64,000 bases of DNA from NCBI GenBank assembly GCA_015069195.1, contig SVJA01000002.1, positions 1 through 64,000 of the forward strand, read 5' to 3'. A program made the position numbers and the translations under genes. This DNA comes from Oscillospiraceae bacterium. GTDB lineage: Bacteria; Bacillota; Clostridia; UBA1212. Under the pieces are notes generated by a model. It was not told where the DNA came from, did not search any database, and worked only from the letters and a program-made list of their open reading frames with translations. The first letter of the stretch is position 1. Every line of letters begins with the position of its first letter. Below, one piece after another: positions 8,222-16,416 of the stretch.

Positions 8222-9037
8222 TTATGTAAAATCGTGGAACACCGCAGTAGAGCCTGCACCCTGATTCATATAAACGCCTATGCCTTCCTCAACACCGCCG
8301 TCAAAAGCCACACTTCCGTGGTCAAGAACTACACATCTGTTGCAGATCTGACGAATCGTATTCATATTATGGCTGACATAAAGAACCGTTCTGCCCTCTT
8401 TGTCCGCAGCATCACCCATCTTGCCGAGACACTTCTGTTGAAATTTCATATCACCAACCGCAAGAACCTCATCCATAACGAGTATCTCCGAATCAAGATG
8501 TGCCGACACAGCAAAAGCAAGTTTTACGTACATACCGCTCGAATATCTTTTAACAGGCGTATCTATAAACTGCTCCAGCTCAGCAAATGTGACAATCTCA
8601 TCAAACTTGCAGCTTATCTCCTGCCTGGTCATACCCAAGATTGCACCATTCAGGTAAACATTTTCTCTGCCCGAAAGCTCCGGATGAAAACCCGTACCAA
8701 CCTCAAGCATACTCGCAATTCTGCCGTTCACATAAATATTACCTTTAGTAGGCGCTGTGACTCTAGAAAGCAATTTCAGTAAAGTAGACTTTCCGGCACC
8801 ATTGTGTCCGATAATACCGACAGCAGTACCCTTTTCGATTTCAAAGGAAACATCATTGAGTGCCAAAAAACGGTCTTTTCTTTTACCGCCCGTTTCACCG
8901 ATTTTAAGATTCGGGTCTTCTTTTCCTTTTATACGAGCGACCAGGCTTTGCAAATCATCACGCAAAGTACCGCCACCGATTGCACCGAGGCGATATTCTT
9001 TGTATACATTTTCAAACTTTACTGCAAAATCACTCAT
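8222..9037 (-). CDS. wzt: Polysaccharide ABC exporter ATPase, Wzt copy 1 (ends early at a stop codon)
   Basis: A 271-residue ATPase with Walker A GHNGAGKST, signature YSSGM and Walker B EILVMDEV. It energises export of a lipid-linked polysaccharide with a Wzm permease. The start at MSDFAVKF is chosen because GGAG lies 7 bases before it and copy 2 starts the same way; the longer frame has no support. The protein is closely similar to residues 1-272 of copy 2 (17590-18861), but a TAA at codon 272 falls where copy 2 has Glu273 (GAA), removing the glycan-binding domain from the product. No Wzm gene adjoins this copy. A promoter is visible at 9089-9117. The ATPase core itself looks intact. Confidence 0.9.
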   Translation of the reverse strand: MSDFAVKFENVYKEYRLGAIGGGTLRDDLQSLVARIKGKEDPNLKIGETGGKRKDRFLALNDVSFEIEKGTAVGIIGHNGAGKSTLLKLLSRVTAPTKGNIYVNGRIASMLEVGTGFHPELSGRENVYLNGAILGMTRQEISCKFDEIVTFAELEQFIDTPVKRYSSGMYVKLAFAVSAHLDSEILVMDEVLAVGDMKFQQKCLGKMGDAADKEGRTVLYVSHNMNTIRQICNRCVVLDHGSVAFDGGVEEGIGVYMNQGAGSTAVFHDFT

Positions 9038-9088
9038 AAAAAGCTCCGTAAAACTTAATGGTGTATCAAGATACAAATATGCATTTTC

Positions 9089-9117
9089 ATTATACAACTC
9101 TTCGCGAAAGTTCGCAA
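9089..9117 (-). promoter_or_regulatory. Sigma-A promoter for wzt copy 1
   Basis: On the minus strand TTGCGA (9112-9117) and TATAAT (9089-9094) are separated by 17 bases, about 50 bases before the wzt start. The -35 region overlaps the palindromic stretch TTCGCGAA, which could serve as an operator. Confidence 0.7.
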
Positions 9118-9136
9118 ATATTATATGCACTTTTTG

Positions 9137-9165
9137 TTGCCTTGAAAGCAAACGATTGGTATAAT
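9137..9165 (+). promoter_or_regulatory. Sigma-A promoter for the plus-strand GT2 gene
   Basis: TTGCCT (9137-9142), a 17-base spacer and TATAAT (9160-9165) preceded by TGG, giving an extended -10. The GT2 start codon is 34 bases downstream. It stands back to back with the wzt copy 1 promoter. Confidence 0.75.
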
Positions 9166-9198
9166 TACAAAAAACAGTGTTTTGTAGGAGAAGCTGAA

Positions 9199-10209
9199 AT
9201 GGTAAGTATTATAGTTCCGGTTTACAACGGAGAAAAATATATAATAAATTGCGCCGACGCTCTTATTTCACAATCATACAAAGATATCGAAATCATTTTT
9301 GTAAATGACGGTTCTGCCGACAGCACACAAGACATACTCAACGAATTAAAGAATAAAGACCAAAGAATAAAAGTTTTCCACACAAAAAACGGCGGTGTAA
9401 GTTCTGCACGAAACAGAGGGCTTTCAGAAAGTTCCGGTGAGTACATTATGTTTTGTGACATTGACGATACACCTCATAAAGATTGGTGCAAAGAATTATT
9501 TGAATGCACAAAAAAATTCCCAAACAGTCTTCCGATTTGTGCCGCCCGCAAAGTTGTAGCAAACAACACTTCAGTGAACATGTTATACACTCTACAGCAA
9601 AACAAACTAATTGGGAAACACACATATTTTCCAAAGCAATACTTTTTTACATTATGCAAAGCTGGCTTATTAGACACCGTTTGGAATAAGATTTTTTCCG
9701 CCGGACTTATAAAAACTAACAAAATTTATTTTGACGAAACAATATCAAATGGGGAGGATAATCTATTTATTTATAAATACCTTGCTGCTACCCAAGGAAA
9801 TACAGTATTTCTAAATGAAATACTGTATACATATATTGAACAAAACCCTAACTCACTCAGCAAACAATTACCCTATAATAAAATACTTACTGGCGAAACC
9901 ATATTTGACGCACAAAAAGAGTTGTTGAAAAAATTAGACCTGTTTAACAACTTGGATAAGTCAGATTTTTACAATTTCCATTTAAACAACTTTTTGCTAC
10001 ATCTTTCAAATGTTATAACTAACAACAATTATAGCCGCAAAGAACGTCTAAAAAAAAGCAATGTAGCCCTAAATCTTCCCGGATTTAGGGAATGTCTTTT
10101 TGCGGTAGTTCCAAAAACCAGTTGCCAAGGGAAACTTGTAAGAATCTACAGGTCAAAAATACTTAGATGGCTGTATAACTTTAGACTTATTTATTTGACA
10201 ATTATTTAA
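9199..10209 (+). CDS. Glycosyltransferase family 2
   Basis: A 336-residue GT2 protein starting MVSIIVPVYNGEKYI; the ATG at 9199 follows TAGGAGAAGC. A longer frame back to 9058 is not used because it runs through the promoter. Motifs: FVNDGSADST, GGVSSARN and YIMFCDIDD with the DxD-type site. It belongs to a set of four closely related GT2 genes in this locus (others at 12937, 16417 and the truncated 24103). It is on the plus strand against the direction of most of the locus, with its own promoter, and its stop overlaps by 8 bases the convergent DHHW gene. It probably transfers a hexose or hexosamine to the repeat unit. Confidence 0.88.
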   Translation: MVSIIVPVYNGEKYIINCADALISQSYKDIEIIFVNDGSADSTQDILNELKNKDQRIKVFHTKNGGVSSARNRGLSESSGEYIMFCDIDDTPHKDWCKELFECTKKFPNSLPICAARKVVANNTSVNMLYTLQQNKLIGKHTYFPKQYFFTLCKAGLLDTVWNKIFSAGLIKTNKIYFDETISNGEDNLFIYKYLAATQGNTVFLNEILYTYIEQNPNSLSKQLPYNKILTGETIFDAQKELLKKLDLFNNLDKSDFYNFHLNNFLLHLSNVITNNNYSRKERLKKSNVALNLPGFRECLFAVVPKTSCQGKLVRIYRSKILRWLYNFRLIYLTII

Positions 10210-11419
10210 AGTTATATCTCCCGGCCACATCAGATAATTTAGCAGAGTACTGATACAGAACAATAACATAATTCGGTTTAATTTCTTCTATATAATCATA
10301 AACATTTATTTTATCACCAACATACCACTCACGATCCCGTATATCAACGATATGAAGTTCAGCAGTTTGCAGAGACAAAAACGGAGTAACGGCACAGGCG
10401 AAAGAATCACGAACAATCAAAATCTTTTTCCCGTTAGGATTTAAATCATTTTTTATTATCTGTAATCTAAAATCCCCACCGCTGTATGCAGCGTATGAAT
10501 TCAAATTGTAATAATCTTTCCTGTTCACATTATTCATATCCATAACGGTTTCTTCAAAAGAACCTGTTTTAATCTGATTTTTGATGGGTTGTTTTTCCGT
10601 CAAATTTGTTTCAAACTTTGGTGTTATAATATCAAAATCATCCGCACCGACATAGCTTTCTCCCACTTTCTTACCATATGAACCTAAAAACCATTCATTG
10701 TACATTTTTATGTTATAATTCTTTATATCAATATATTCCGTATTATAATCAAATCCATATTCAGATTTTAACTTCTGGCAAATAATACCGGTTGCTTCAA
10801 AAGCCACACGAGGAGTCCAATGATGGTCTGTTTTGAAAAATATCTCTTCTGGAAGTTTTCCATCAACCAAAAACTCATTTTTCAAGTCAAGAACACAAAC
10901 ATCTTTACTTCGCATTCCCTCTATGAAATTATCATAGTTTTGTTCACTATAGTCCTTTACATTTTTCGGCAACGCTGCATCATAACCTTTTCCGGTCATC
11001 GCTACATACAAGAATCTCGCCGAATTCTGTTGTGAAAATTTTTGCAAATCATAAACAGCATCTACAGTTTCATGAATCCATTCATCCGGCAAAACATATT
11101 CCTGTGGTTCTACTAAAGAATCATTATCTGTTTTGACTAATACGGTATCTTCTTTCTCAATAATTCTGGTATTCGAGATACGTTTCTTTAATGAGTCTAT
11201 GTTCATCAACGAATCATGATATCGTAACGACTCGGTAGAAATAGAATCAATGCTCCCGGTAAAATTAGAAATACTATCCGATTTACTGGCATAAACACTT
11301 TTGCATAGTCCTTTCACAGCAACCTTAATTTCAGTAAAATAATCATTGTTAAATCCCCAAATTATAAAAATCATGACTGCTATAAACACAATTATATTCG
11401 AATTAAACTTTTTCATCAT
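10202..11419 (-). CDS. DHHW-family protein (AlgJ/AlgX-like polysaccharide O-acetylation partner)
   Basis: A 405-residue protein with one N-terminal membrane segment (about residues 8-23) and an exported catalytic region carrying the DHHW motif at residues 198-201 (FKTDHHWTPRVAF). This motif marks the AlgJ/AlgX-type SGNH-like acetyltransferases that take acetyl groups from an MBOAT protein and place them on polysaccharide outside the membrane. The late segment VRDSFACAVTPFLS supplies the expected nucleophile Ser context. It follows the MBOAT gene after 11 bases and is certainly its partner. GGAG lies 5 bases from the ATG. The acceptor is presumably the locus glycan. A Ser/Asp-rich stretch (residues 45-75) separates the anchor from the domain. 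Confidence 0.85.
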   Translation of the reverse strand: MMKKFNSNIIVFIAVMIFIIWGFNNDYFTEIKVAVKGLCKSVYASKSDSISNFTGSIDSISTESLRYHDSLMNIDSLKKRISNTRIIEKEDTVLVKTDNDSLVEPQEYVLPDEWIHETVDAVYDLQKFSQQNSARFLYVAMTGKGYDAALPKNVKDYSEQNYDNFIEGMRSKDVCVLDLKNEFLVDGKLPEEIFFKTDHHWTPRVAFEATGIICQKLKSEYGFDYNTEYIDIKNYNIKMYNEWFLGSYGKKVGESYVGADDFDIITPKFETNLTEKQPIKNQIKTGSFEETVMDMNNVNRKDYYNLNSYAAYSGGDFRLQIIKNDLNPNGKKILIVRDSFACAVTPFLSLQTAELHIVDIRDREWYVGDKINVYDYIEEIKPNYVIVLYQYSAKLSDVAGRYNFK

Positions 11420-11430
11420 TCATTCTCCAG

Positions 11431-12849
11431 TTAAAAATTAAAATAAATAAAAGGATTATATGAACTGCTTACAAGACTCGAAACAGATAATACAAATAAG
11501 CCGATAACAAACAAAACACGCGCAATATCAAAAACAACATTATTCTTGAATCGTTCGTTTAATATATTAAATATGGGGGTGCACAAAACAGTTCCGATAA
11601 TAATCAGTAATAGATTCTGCATAAAATATCCCGTAAATAAACCATCAGATAAATAGTTGTTACCAATGCCAAACATGCTCTTCATATACAAAACGGCCGA
11701 GCCAAGAGAATCTGCACGGAATATAACCCATCCGATAATCACGAAAAACATCGTATATATCCATTTAAACGGCGTTATAAATTTGCCATTCTTTTTATCA
11801 AACCCTGTAAGTTTTTCTGCTGCAATCAGAACAAAATACATAAGTCCCCACACTGCAAAAGTGAAATTTGCGCCATGCCACACTCCCGTAAGAAACCATA
11901 CTACAAACAAATTGAAAATCAAACGAAGACGACTTACACGGCTTCCGCCCAATGGGAAATACACATAATCTCTAAACCATGTACCTAAAGATATATGCCA
12001 TCTGCGCCAAAATTCAGAAATTGATGTCGATATATACGGATAATCAAAATTTTCAAGAAAGTGAAAACCGAACATCCTGCCTAAACCTATAGCCATATCA
12101 CTGTATCCACTGAAGTCAAAAAAAATCTGCATTGTGTACGCAATTGCTCCTAACCAACAAAAAGCCACAGAAACATCTTCTTGTGCACCTACTGAATCAA
12201 ACGCCTTATCGGCTAATATCGCAAAACTATTTGACAGTAAAACTTTTTTTGCAAGACCTACAATGAACCGAGCAAAACCATCAAAGAAATCATCTACCGT
12301 TTCTTTTCTGTTTTGTATCTCCTCTGCAACTGTTTCATATCTCACAATCGGTCCCGCAATCAATTGTGGAAAAAATGAAATATACAAACCCACATTTAAG
12401 ATATTTTTCTGCACATTGCCGTTCCCACGATACACATCAATAACATACGACATAGCTTGGAATGTAAAAAACGAAATTCCGATAGGAAGTGCCAACTTTA
12501 AGAACTCTAAATCAGTATCAAAAATTGTACCTATTATGCTGCCCGCAAAACCAAGATATTTAAAAACAAATAAATTTGCCAAATTGACCGTAACGCAAAT
12601 TGCTATAATACCTTTGCTTATCACGCTATTTGTACGGTGCTTATCTACTAACAAACCCATTATCCAATTGAAAACAATTGAAGCTATCATAACCAAAACA
12701 AACTTTGGTTCACCCCAAGCATAAAAAAACAAACTTACAATCAATAAAAAAACATTTTGCAATTTTCTGCTTCTTTTAAAAAGCACATAATAGCCAAACA
12801 ATACAATCGGTAAAAACAGATATATAAAAGTTGTACTTGAAAATAACAT
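11431..12849 (-). CDS. MBOAT-family O-acyltransferase (AlgI/DltB-like)
   Basis: A 472-residue polytopic protein beginning MLFSSTTFIYLFLPIV, the usual AlgI-type start. It has FWRRWHISLGTWFRDYVYFPLGG and, later, VWHGANFTFAVWG with the catalytic His of MBOAT enzymes. The family carries acyl groups, usually acetyl, across the membrane for polysaccharide O-acylation. The frame could extend upstream to 12984 but would run over the promoter region, so the ATG at 12849 is taken. With the DHHW gene it makes a two-gene minus-strand unit driven by the promoter at 12895-12923. D-alanylation is unlikely because no dltA, dltC or dltD is present. Confidence 0.92.
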   Translation of the reverse strand: MLFSSTTFIYLFLPIVLFGYYVLFKRSRKLQNVFLLIVSLFFYAWGEPKFVLVMIASIVFNWIMGLLVDKHRTNSVISKGIIAICVTVNLANLFVFKYLGFAGSIIGTIFDTDLEFLKLALPIGISFFTFQAMSYVIDVYRGNGNVQKNILNVGLYISFFPQLIAGPIVRYETVAEEIQNRKETVDDFFDGFARFIVGLAKKVLLSNSFAILADKAFDSVGAQEDVSVAFCWLGAIAYTMQIFFDFSGYSDMAIGLGRMFGFHFLENFDYPYISTSISEFWRRWHISLGTWFRDYVYFPLGGSRVSRLRLIFNLFVVWFLTGVWHGANFTFAVWGLMYFVLIAAEKLTGFDKKNGKFITPFKWIYTMFFVIIGWVIFRADSLGSAVLYMKSMFGIGNNYLSDGLFTGYFMQNLLLIIIGTVLCTPIFNILNERFKNNVVFDIARVLFVIGLFVLSVSSLVSSSYNPFIYFNF

Positions 12850-12894
12850 TCCACGCCACCGACACTCATCAAAGATTGATTTTTTACGATCTTT

Positions 12895-12923
12895 ATAATA
12901 AACTATAATAGGATGTTTTACAA
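12895..12923 (-). promoter_or_regulatory. Sigma-A promoter for the MBOAT-DHHW unit
   Basis: Minus-strand TTGTAA (12918-12923) and TATTAT (12895-12900) with a 17-base spacer, 46 bases before the MBOAT start. The opposite strand must also hold a promoter for the GT2 gene at 12937; TATAAT boxes exist there (12894 and 12904) but no well-spaced -35 was found. Confidence 0.65.
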
Positions 12924-12936
12924 TAGGAGGTTGTTC

Positions 12937-13941
12937 ATGATATCTGTCATCATTCCTGTTTACAATGCAGAAAAATATATACAAGATTGTTGCGCCGCAC
13001 TAGTGAATCAAACATATAAAAACATAGAAATAATTTTTATAAATGATGGTTCTTCCGATAATTCAGGAAATATTCTGGATGAGTTAAAAGCTAGCGACAG
13101 CCGCATTATTGTAGTTCATAAAACAAATGGCGGTGTTAGTTCTGCAAGAAATGCGGGGCTTGAGATTTGTCGCGGAAAATATATTATGTTTTGCGATGCT
13201 GACGACATTCCGGACTGCACATGGTGTGAGGAAATGCGAAATGCCATTGAGCGATATCCTGACAGATTGCCGGTTTGTTTGATCACTGTCAGGGGCACAG
13301 ATTTGTCCAGCTACAAAGAAGTCTTGGGATTAACAGAAAACATCGACGGTACTCTTTTTCAAGCAGAAAAAGAATATCTTATAAAACTGGAAATAAATGG
13401 TCTTCTATACTCACCTTGTAATAAAATTTTTCTCACTGATACCATTCGAAAAAACAACATACTCTTCGACCAAACGGAACATATAGGAGAAGATGCTGAT
13501 TTTAACTTTAAATACTTAAAGTGTGTTAACGGCAAAACTGTCACGGTAAACAAATCGCTGTACAACTATGTAATGCAAAATGAAAACAGTGCTACCAAGA
13601 CATCGGAAATAGCTTGGCTTCATGCTCTAGAGTTCATATTTACAAACTTTGAAAAACTTTACTCCGATTTAAATATACAAGACAATGCTTCATTAAATTT
13701 ATTTTATGTTCATTATTGGGATAAGTATATTCATTTGTTAACATCAATGTTAACAAACAAAGCCTTTTCAAGAAATTGCAGATTTAAGCAAGGATTGACC
13801 TCTATCAAATCCTACGGTTTTCAATCTTGCCTAAAAAATGCACCACTTGATATCGTAGGAAACAAAAAGCTTATAAATATATTAAGTAACCGCACCTCAA
13901 CGTACCTTTATTTGTTCAAAAAAATCTTTATAAACAAATAA
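12937..13941 (+). CDS. Glycosyltransferase family 2
   Basis: A 334-residue GT2 protein starting MISVIIPVYNAEKYI. The ATG at 12937 is fixed by AGGAGG six bases upstream. Motifs: FINDGSSDNS, GGVSSARN, YIMFCDADD and TWCEE. It belongs to the same paralogous set as the genes at 9199, 16417 and 24103. The C-terminal third contains SIKSYGFQSC, shared in style with GFSSC of the gene at 16417. It heads a plus-strand unit with the pyruvyl transferase (36-base gap) and the FrhB-like gene. Donor and acceptor are unknown. Confidence 0.88.
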   Translation: MISVIIPVYNAEKYIQDCCAALVNQTYKNIEIIFINDGSSDNSGNILDELKASDSRIIVVHKTNGGVSSARNAGLEICRGKYIMFCDADDIPDCTWCEEMRNAIERYPDRLPVCLITVRGTDLSSYKEVLGLTENIDGTLFQAEKEYLIKLEINGLLYSPCNKIFLTDTIRKNNILFDQTEHIGEDADFNFKYLKCVNGKTVTVNKSLYNYVMQNENSATKTSEIAWLHALEFIFTNFEKLYSDLNIQDNASLNLFYVHYWDKYIHLLTSMLTNKAFSRNCRFKQGLTSIKSYGFQSCLKNAPLDIVGNKKLINILSNRTSTYLYLFKKIFINK

Positions 13942-13977
13942 ACTCTATTAGCAATTCTGTTATTTGGAGGAAATTTT

Positions 13978-15066
13978 ATGAAAATAGGACTAGTTACCAT
14001 TTCGCAAGGAGAAAACTACGGAAATAGATTACAGAATTATGCAATGCAAGAAGTATTCAAAAAGCTCGGGCACTCTGTTGAAACTATTTCATACGGAGAA
14101 GATGTTCGCGTTTCTGCAAAACGCCTACTCATACATTTTTTCAAAGCCAATATTTTAAAACAAAAAATTCACAAACTTATTAAGCATGATCGATTTTATC
14201 TGTTTAATAAAAGAATGATAAATTTCAGCAGTACAAGATATATTTGCGGCAAAGAATTCGATACATCTGCATACGATTTGTTCGTTGCCGGTTCCGACCA
14301 AATTTGGAACTTGTATTTCAAAGACATAGAGGAATTCAGAGATTTTATGTTCTTGACATTTGTTCCCAAAGGCAAAAAAATCGCTTATTCTTCAAGCCTC
14401 GGTACAAATAATGTGCCGAAGCAGTACGAGAAATTCTTCAAAGATGCTATAAAAGAATTTGACAATATCTCCGTACGTGAATCAGCAGGAGCAAATGCTA
14501 TAAAAGAATATTGTGGCATAGATGTTATGACAACCGTTGATCCAACGCTTATGCTTAGCTACAAAGAATGGGATAGTTTTTCGAAAAAGCCAAAAGAACT
14601 TCCGAAAAAAAATTATCTAGTCGTTTATTTTATTTCAGAGATATCCGATACAGTTAAAGATTATATTGACCGTGTATCAAAAGAACATAACCTTGAAGTT
14701 GTCATACTTAAAGCAGGTAGCGAGTTATGGATTCAAATACCGGACGAAAGATATTTTTGTGCAGACCCTAAAGAATTTGTTTACTACATTGCACATTCAA
14801 AACTCGTAATCACAGACTCATTCCATGCAAGTGTTTTTTCAATAATCTTTAAAAGACCTTTCAGAATTTTCGAAAGAAAAGATCTTGATATGAGTAGCAG
14901 AACAAAAGAATTATTCAATAAAATAAACATAGGCAAATGGTGCATAGGTGACGCTAATTTACCACTTAACCAAGCGTTTGAATGCGATTATTCAGGGGTT
15001 GACGAAGCAATAAAAAAAGAACAAAAAAAAGCCTTTGACTATCTAAAAAAAGCGCTCAAAACATAA
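13978..15066 (+). CDS. Polysaccharide pyruvyl transferase family protein
   Basis: A 362-residue protein of the PS_pyruv_trans (CsaB/WcaK) family. It begins MKIGLVTISQGENYGNRLQNYA and contains FVAGSDQIWN and VITDSFHASVFSIIF, both typical of this GT-B-like family. Such enzymes transfer pyruvate from phosphoenolpyruvate as a ketal onto a sugar, adding negative charge and often an anchoring point for S-layer proteins. TTTGGAGG precedes the ATG by about 7 bases. It is followed after 22 bases by an FrhB-like ferredoxin-domain gene, a pairing common in anaerobe polysaccharide loci. Some members near FrhB-like genes may catalyse a different reaction. Confidence 0.88.
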   Translation: MKIGLVTISQGENYGNRLQNYAMQEVFKKLGHSVETISYGEDVRVSAKRLLIHFFKANILKQKIHKLIKHDRFYLFNKRMINFSSTRYICGKEFDTSAYDLFVAGSDQIWNLYFKDIEEFRDFMFLTFVPKGKKIAYSSSLGTNNVPKQYEKFFKDAIKEFDNISVRESAGANAIKEYCGIDVMTTVDPTLMLSYKEWDSFSKKPKELPKKNYLVVYFISEISDTVKDYIDRVSKEHNLEVVILKAGSELWIQIPDERYFCADPKEFVYYIAHSKLVITDSFHASVFSIIFKRPFRIFERKDLDMSSRTKELFNKINIGKWCIGDANLPLNQAFECDYSGVDEAIKKEQKKAFDYLKKALKT

Positions 15067-15088
15067 TCCCAAAGGAGTGTTATCCGCT

Positions 15089-16234
15089 ATGGTCGACACA
15101 GTAATAAAAGAAAAAAGTAAATGCTGCGGTTGCGGAGTTTGTTCAAATGTATGCGAATTTAATGCAATACAAATGGAACAAGACTCCGAAGGTTTTTTAT
15201 ATCCCGAAGTAGATTACACTTTGTGCAAAAAATGTCGTAAATGCGTGACAAAATGCCCCTCGCTTCAAGATAAAAAGGCAGAATGTGAACTTGATTGTTA
15301 TGCAATATCCTCAAAAAACGACCAAGCAAAACTTGCAAGTTCAAGCGGCGGCTGTTTTCATTTGTTGGCAAAACATATCCTTGATAACGGAGGAGTTGTT
15401 TGCGGAGCTGCTTTTGATAAAGATTGGAATGTAGAACATATACTCGTTGACAACATAAAAGGTCTGCAAAAAATTCAAACAAGCAAATATCTTCAAAGTA
15501 AATCTTATGAAATTTTCCCGGAAGCGAAAAAAGTAGCAGAAGAAGGTCGTCTTTTATTATTCTCCGGAACACCGTGCCAGGTAAACGGTTTCCGTTTATA
15601 CCTTGGAAAAGATCATGAGAACGTAATTCTCATTGATATAATTTGTCATGGAGTGCCTTCTCCTATGGTTTGGCAAAAATATTTAAAAAGTATTGCAGGA
15701 AATGAAATAGTTACACATGTAAACTTTCGAGATAAAAGCAATGGTTGGCAAACATTTTCAATGCGTATTGACTCACAAAACAAATCGTATTGCAATATTT
15801 TTCCGAGTGACAACTATATGTATCTGTTCCTAAATAATCTTATATTAAGACCGTCGTGTTATGACTGCTCAAACAAAGACTTTAACCGACTTGCAGATAT
15901 CAGCATCGGAGATTTCTGGGGAATAAATAATTATCACCCAGAACTTAATGACAACACTGGAATTTCAGCACTTATCGCGTATACCGAAAAAGGAAAAAAG
16001 CTGTTTGAGGTAATAAAAAACTCTGCCGTATATGAAAAAACGGAGTTCAAAAATATAACTGCCGGTAATAGTGCATATTACTGTTCGGTCGCAAAGCCAA
16101 AAAACAGAGATAAAACTATGCTCAAACTCTCGAAAAAGAATAAAATCAACTTTGATAAGCTGGTCATCAATTGCAAAAAAACACCATTTTTACTAAAAGC
16201 AAAAAGAAAAATCAAGAAACTTTTAAGTCGTTGA
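15089..16234 (+). CDS. Coenzyme F420 hydrogenase/dehydrogenase beta-subunit-like protein with 2x[4Fe-4S] ferredoxin domain
   Basis: A 381-residue protein. The N-terminus has two cluster motifs, CCGCGVCSNVC and CKKCRKCVTKC, of a bacterial-type ferredoxin domain (residues 10-58). The remainder is an FrhB-like domain (SSGGCFHLLA, FSGTPCQVNGFR, ICHGVPSPMVW, FNRLADISIGDFWG). FrhB proper binds flavin and passes electrons to F420. Homologues in polysaccharide loci of anaerobes that lack F420 are thought to reduce or rearrange a sugar or pyruvyl group, but the reaction is not settled. The start is the ATG at 15089, 11 bases after AAAGGAG; a GTG at 15077 overlaps that site. It is last in the plus-strand unit. 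Confidence 0.85.
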   Translation: MVDTVIKEKSKCCGCGVCSNVCEFNAIQMEQDSEGFLYPEVDYTLCKKCRKCVTKCPSLQDKKAECELDCYAISSKNDQAKLASSSGGCFHLLAKHILDNGGVVCGAAFDKDWNVEHILVDNIKGLQKIQTSKYLQSKSYEIFPEAKKVAEEGRLLLFSGTPCQVNGFRLYLGKDHENVILIDIICHGVPSPMVWQKYLKSIAGNEIVTHVNFRDKSNGWQTFSMRIDSQNKSYCNIFPSDNYMYLFLNNLILRPSCYDCSNKDFNRLADISIGDFWGINNYHPELNDNTGISALIAYTEKGKKLFEVIKNSAVYEKTEFKNITAGNSAYYCSVAKPKNRDKTMLKLSKKNKINFDKLVINCKKTPFLLKAKRKIKKLLSR

Positions 16235-16236
16235 TT

Positions 16237-16410
16237 TATGCCGAAGGTAAAAGTTTCAAGACCGTTTTTAAACAGAGCTGCCATACCCAACATTACAGCA
16301 CTGTGAAACCTTTTCTGTAAATTGTCTTTTATTATAATTTTTCGCAAGCGAGGAGACAGATTCTGTTATAATAATCACTGGATACTGTATAACAAAATGA
16401 AATTGCATCA
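16237..16410 (-). pseudogene. Possible degenerate coding remnant (family not recognised)
   Basis: Between the FrhB-like gene and the minus-strand GT2 gene the minus strand has protein-like segments in two frames. Around 16410-16325 it reads DYYNRICLLACEKL, then two stops; in another frame around 16347-16240 it reads NLQKRFHSAVMLGMAALFKNG. Together they look like the C-terminal end of a frameshifted gene, but I cannot name a family and the region could be non-coding. It lies at a strand switch, where remnants of past rearrangement would be expected. Confidence 0.25.
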
Positions 16411-16416
16411 ATATCA

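Noticed and set aside
16078-16347. An 89-codon minus-strand frame as an intact gene
   Set aside because: Its 3' half overlaps the FrhB-like gene and it has no ribosome-binding site; only the non-overlapping part is noted, as a possible remnant.
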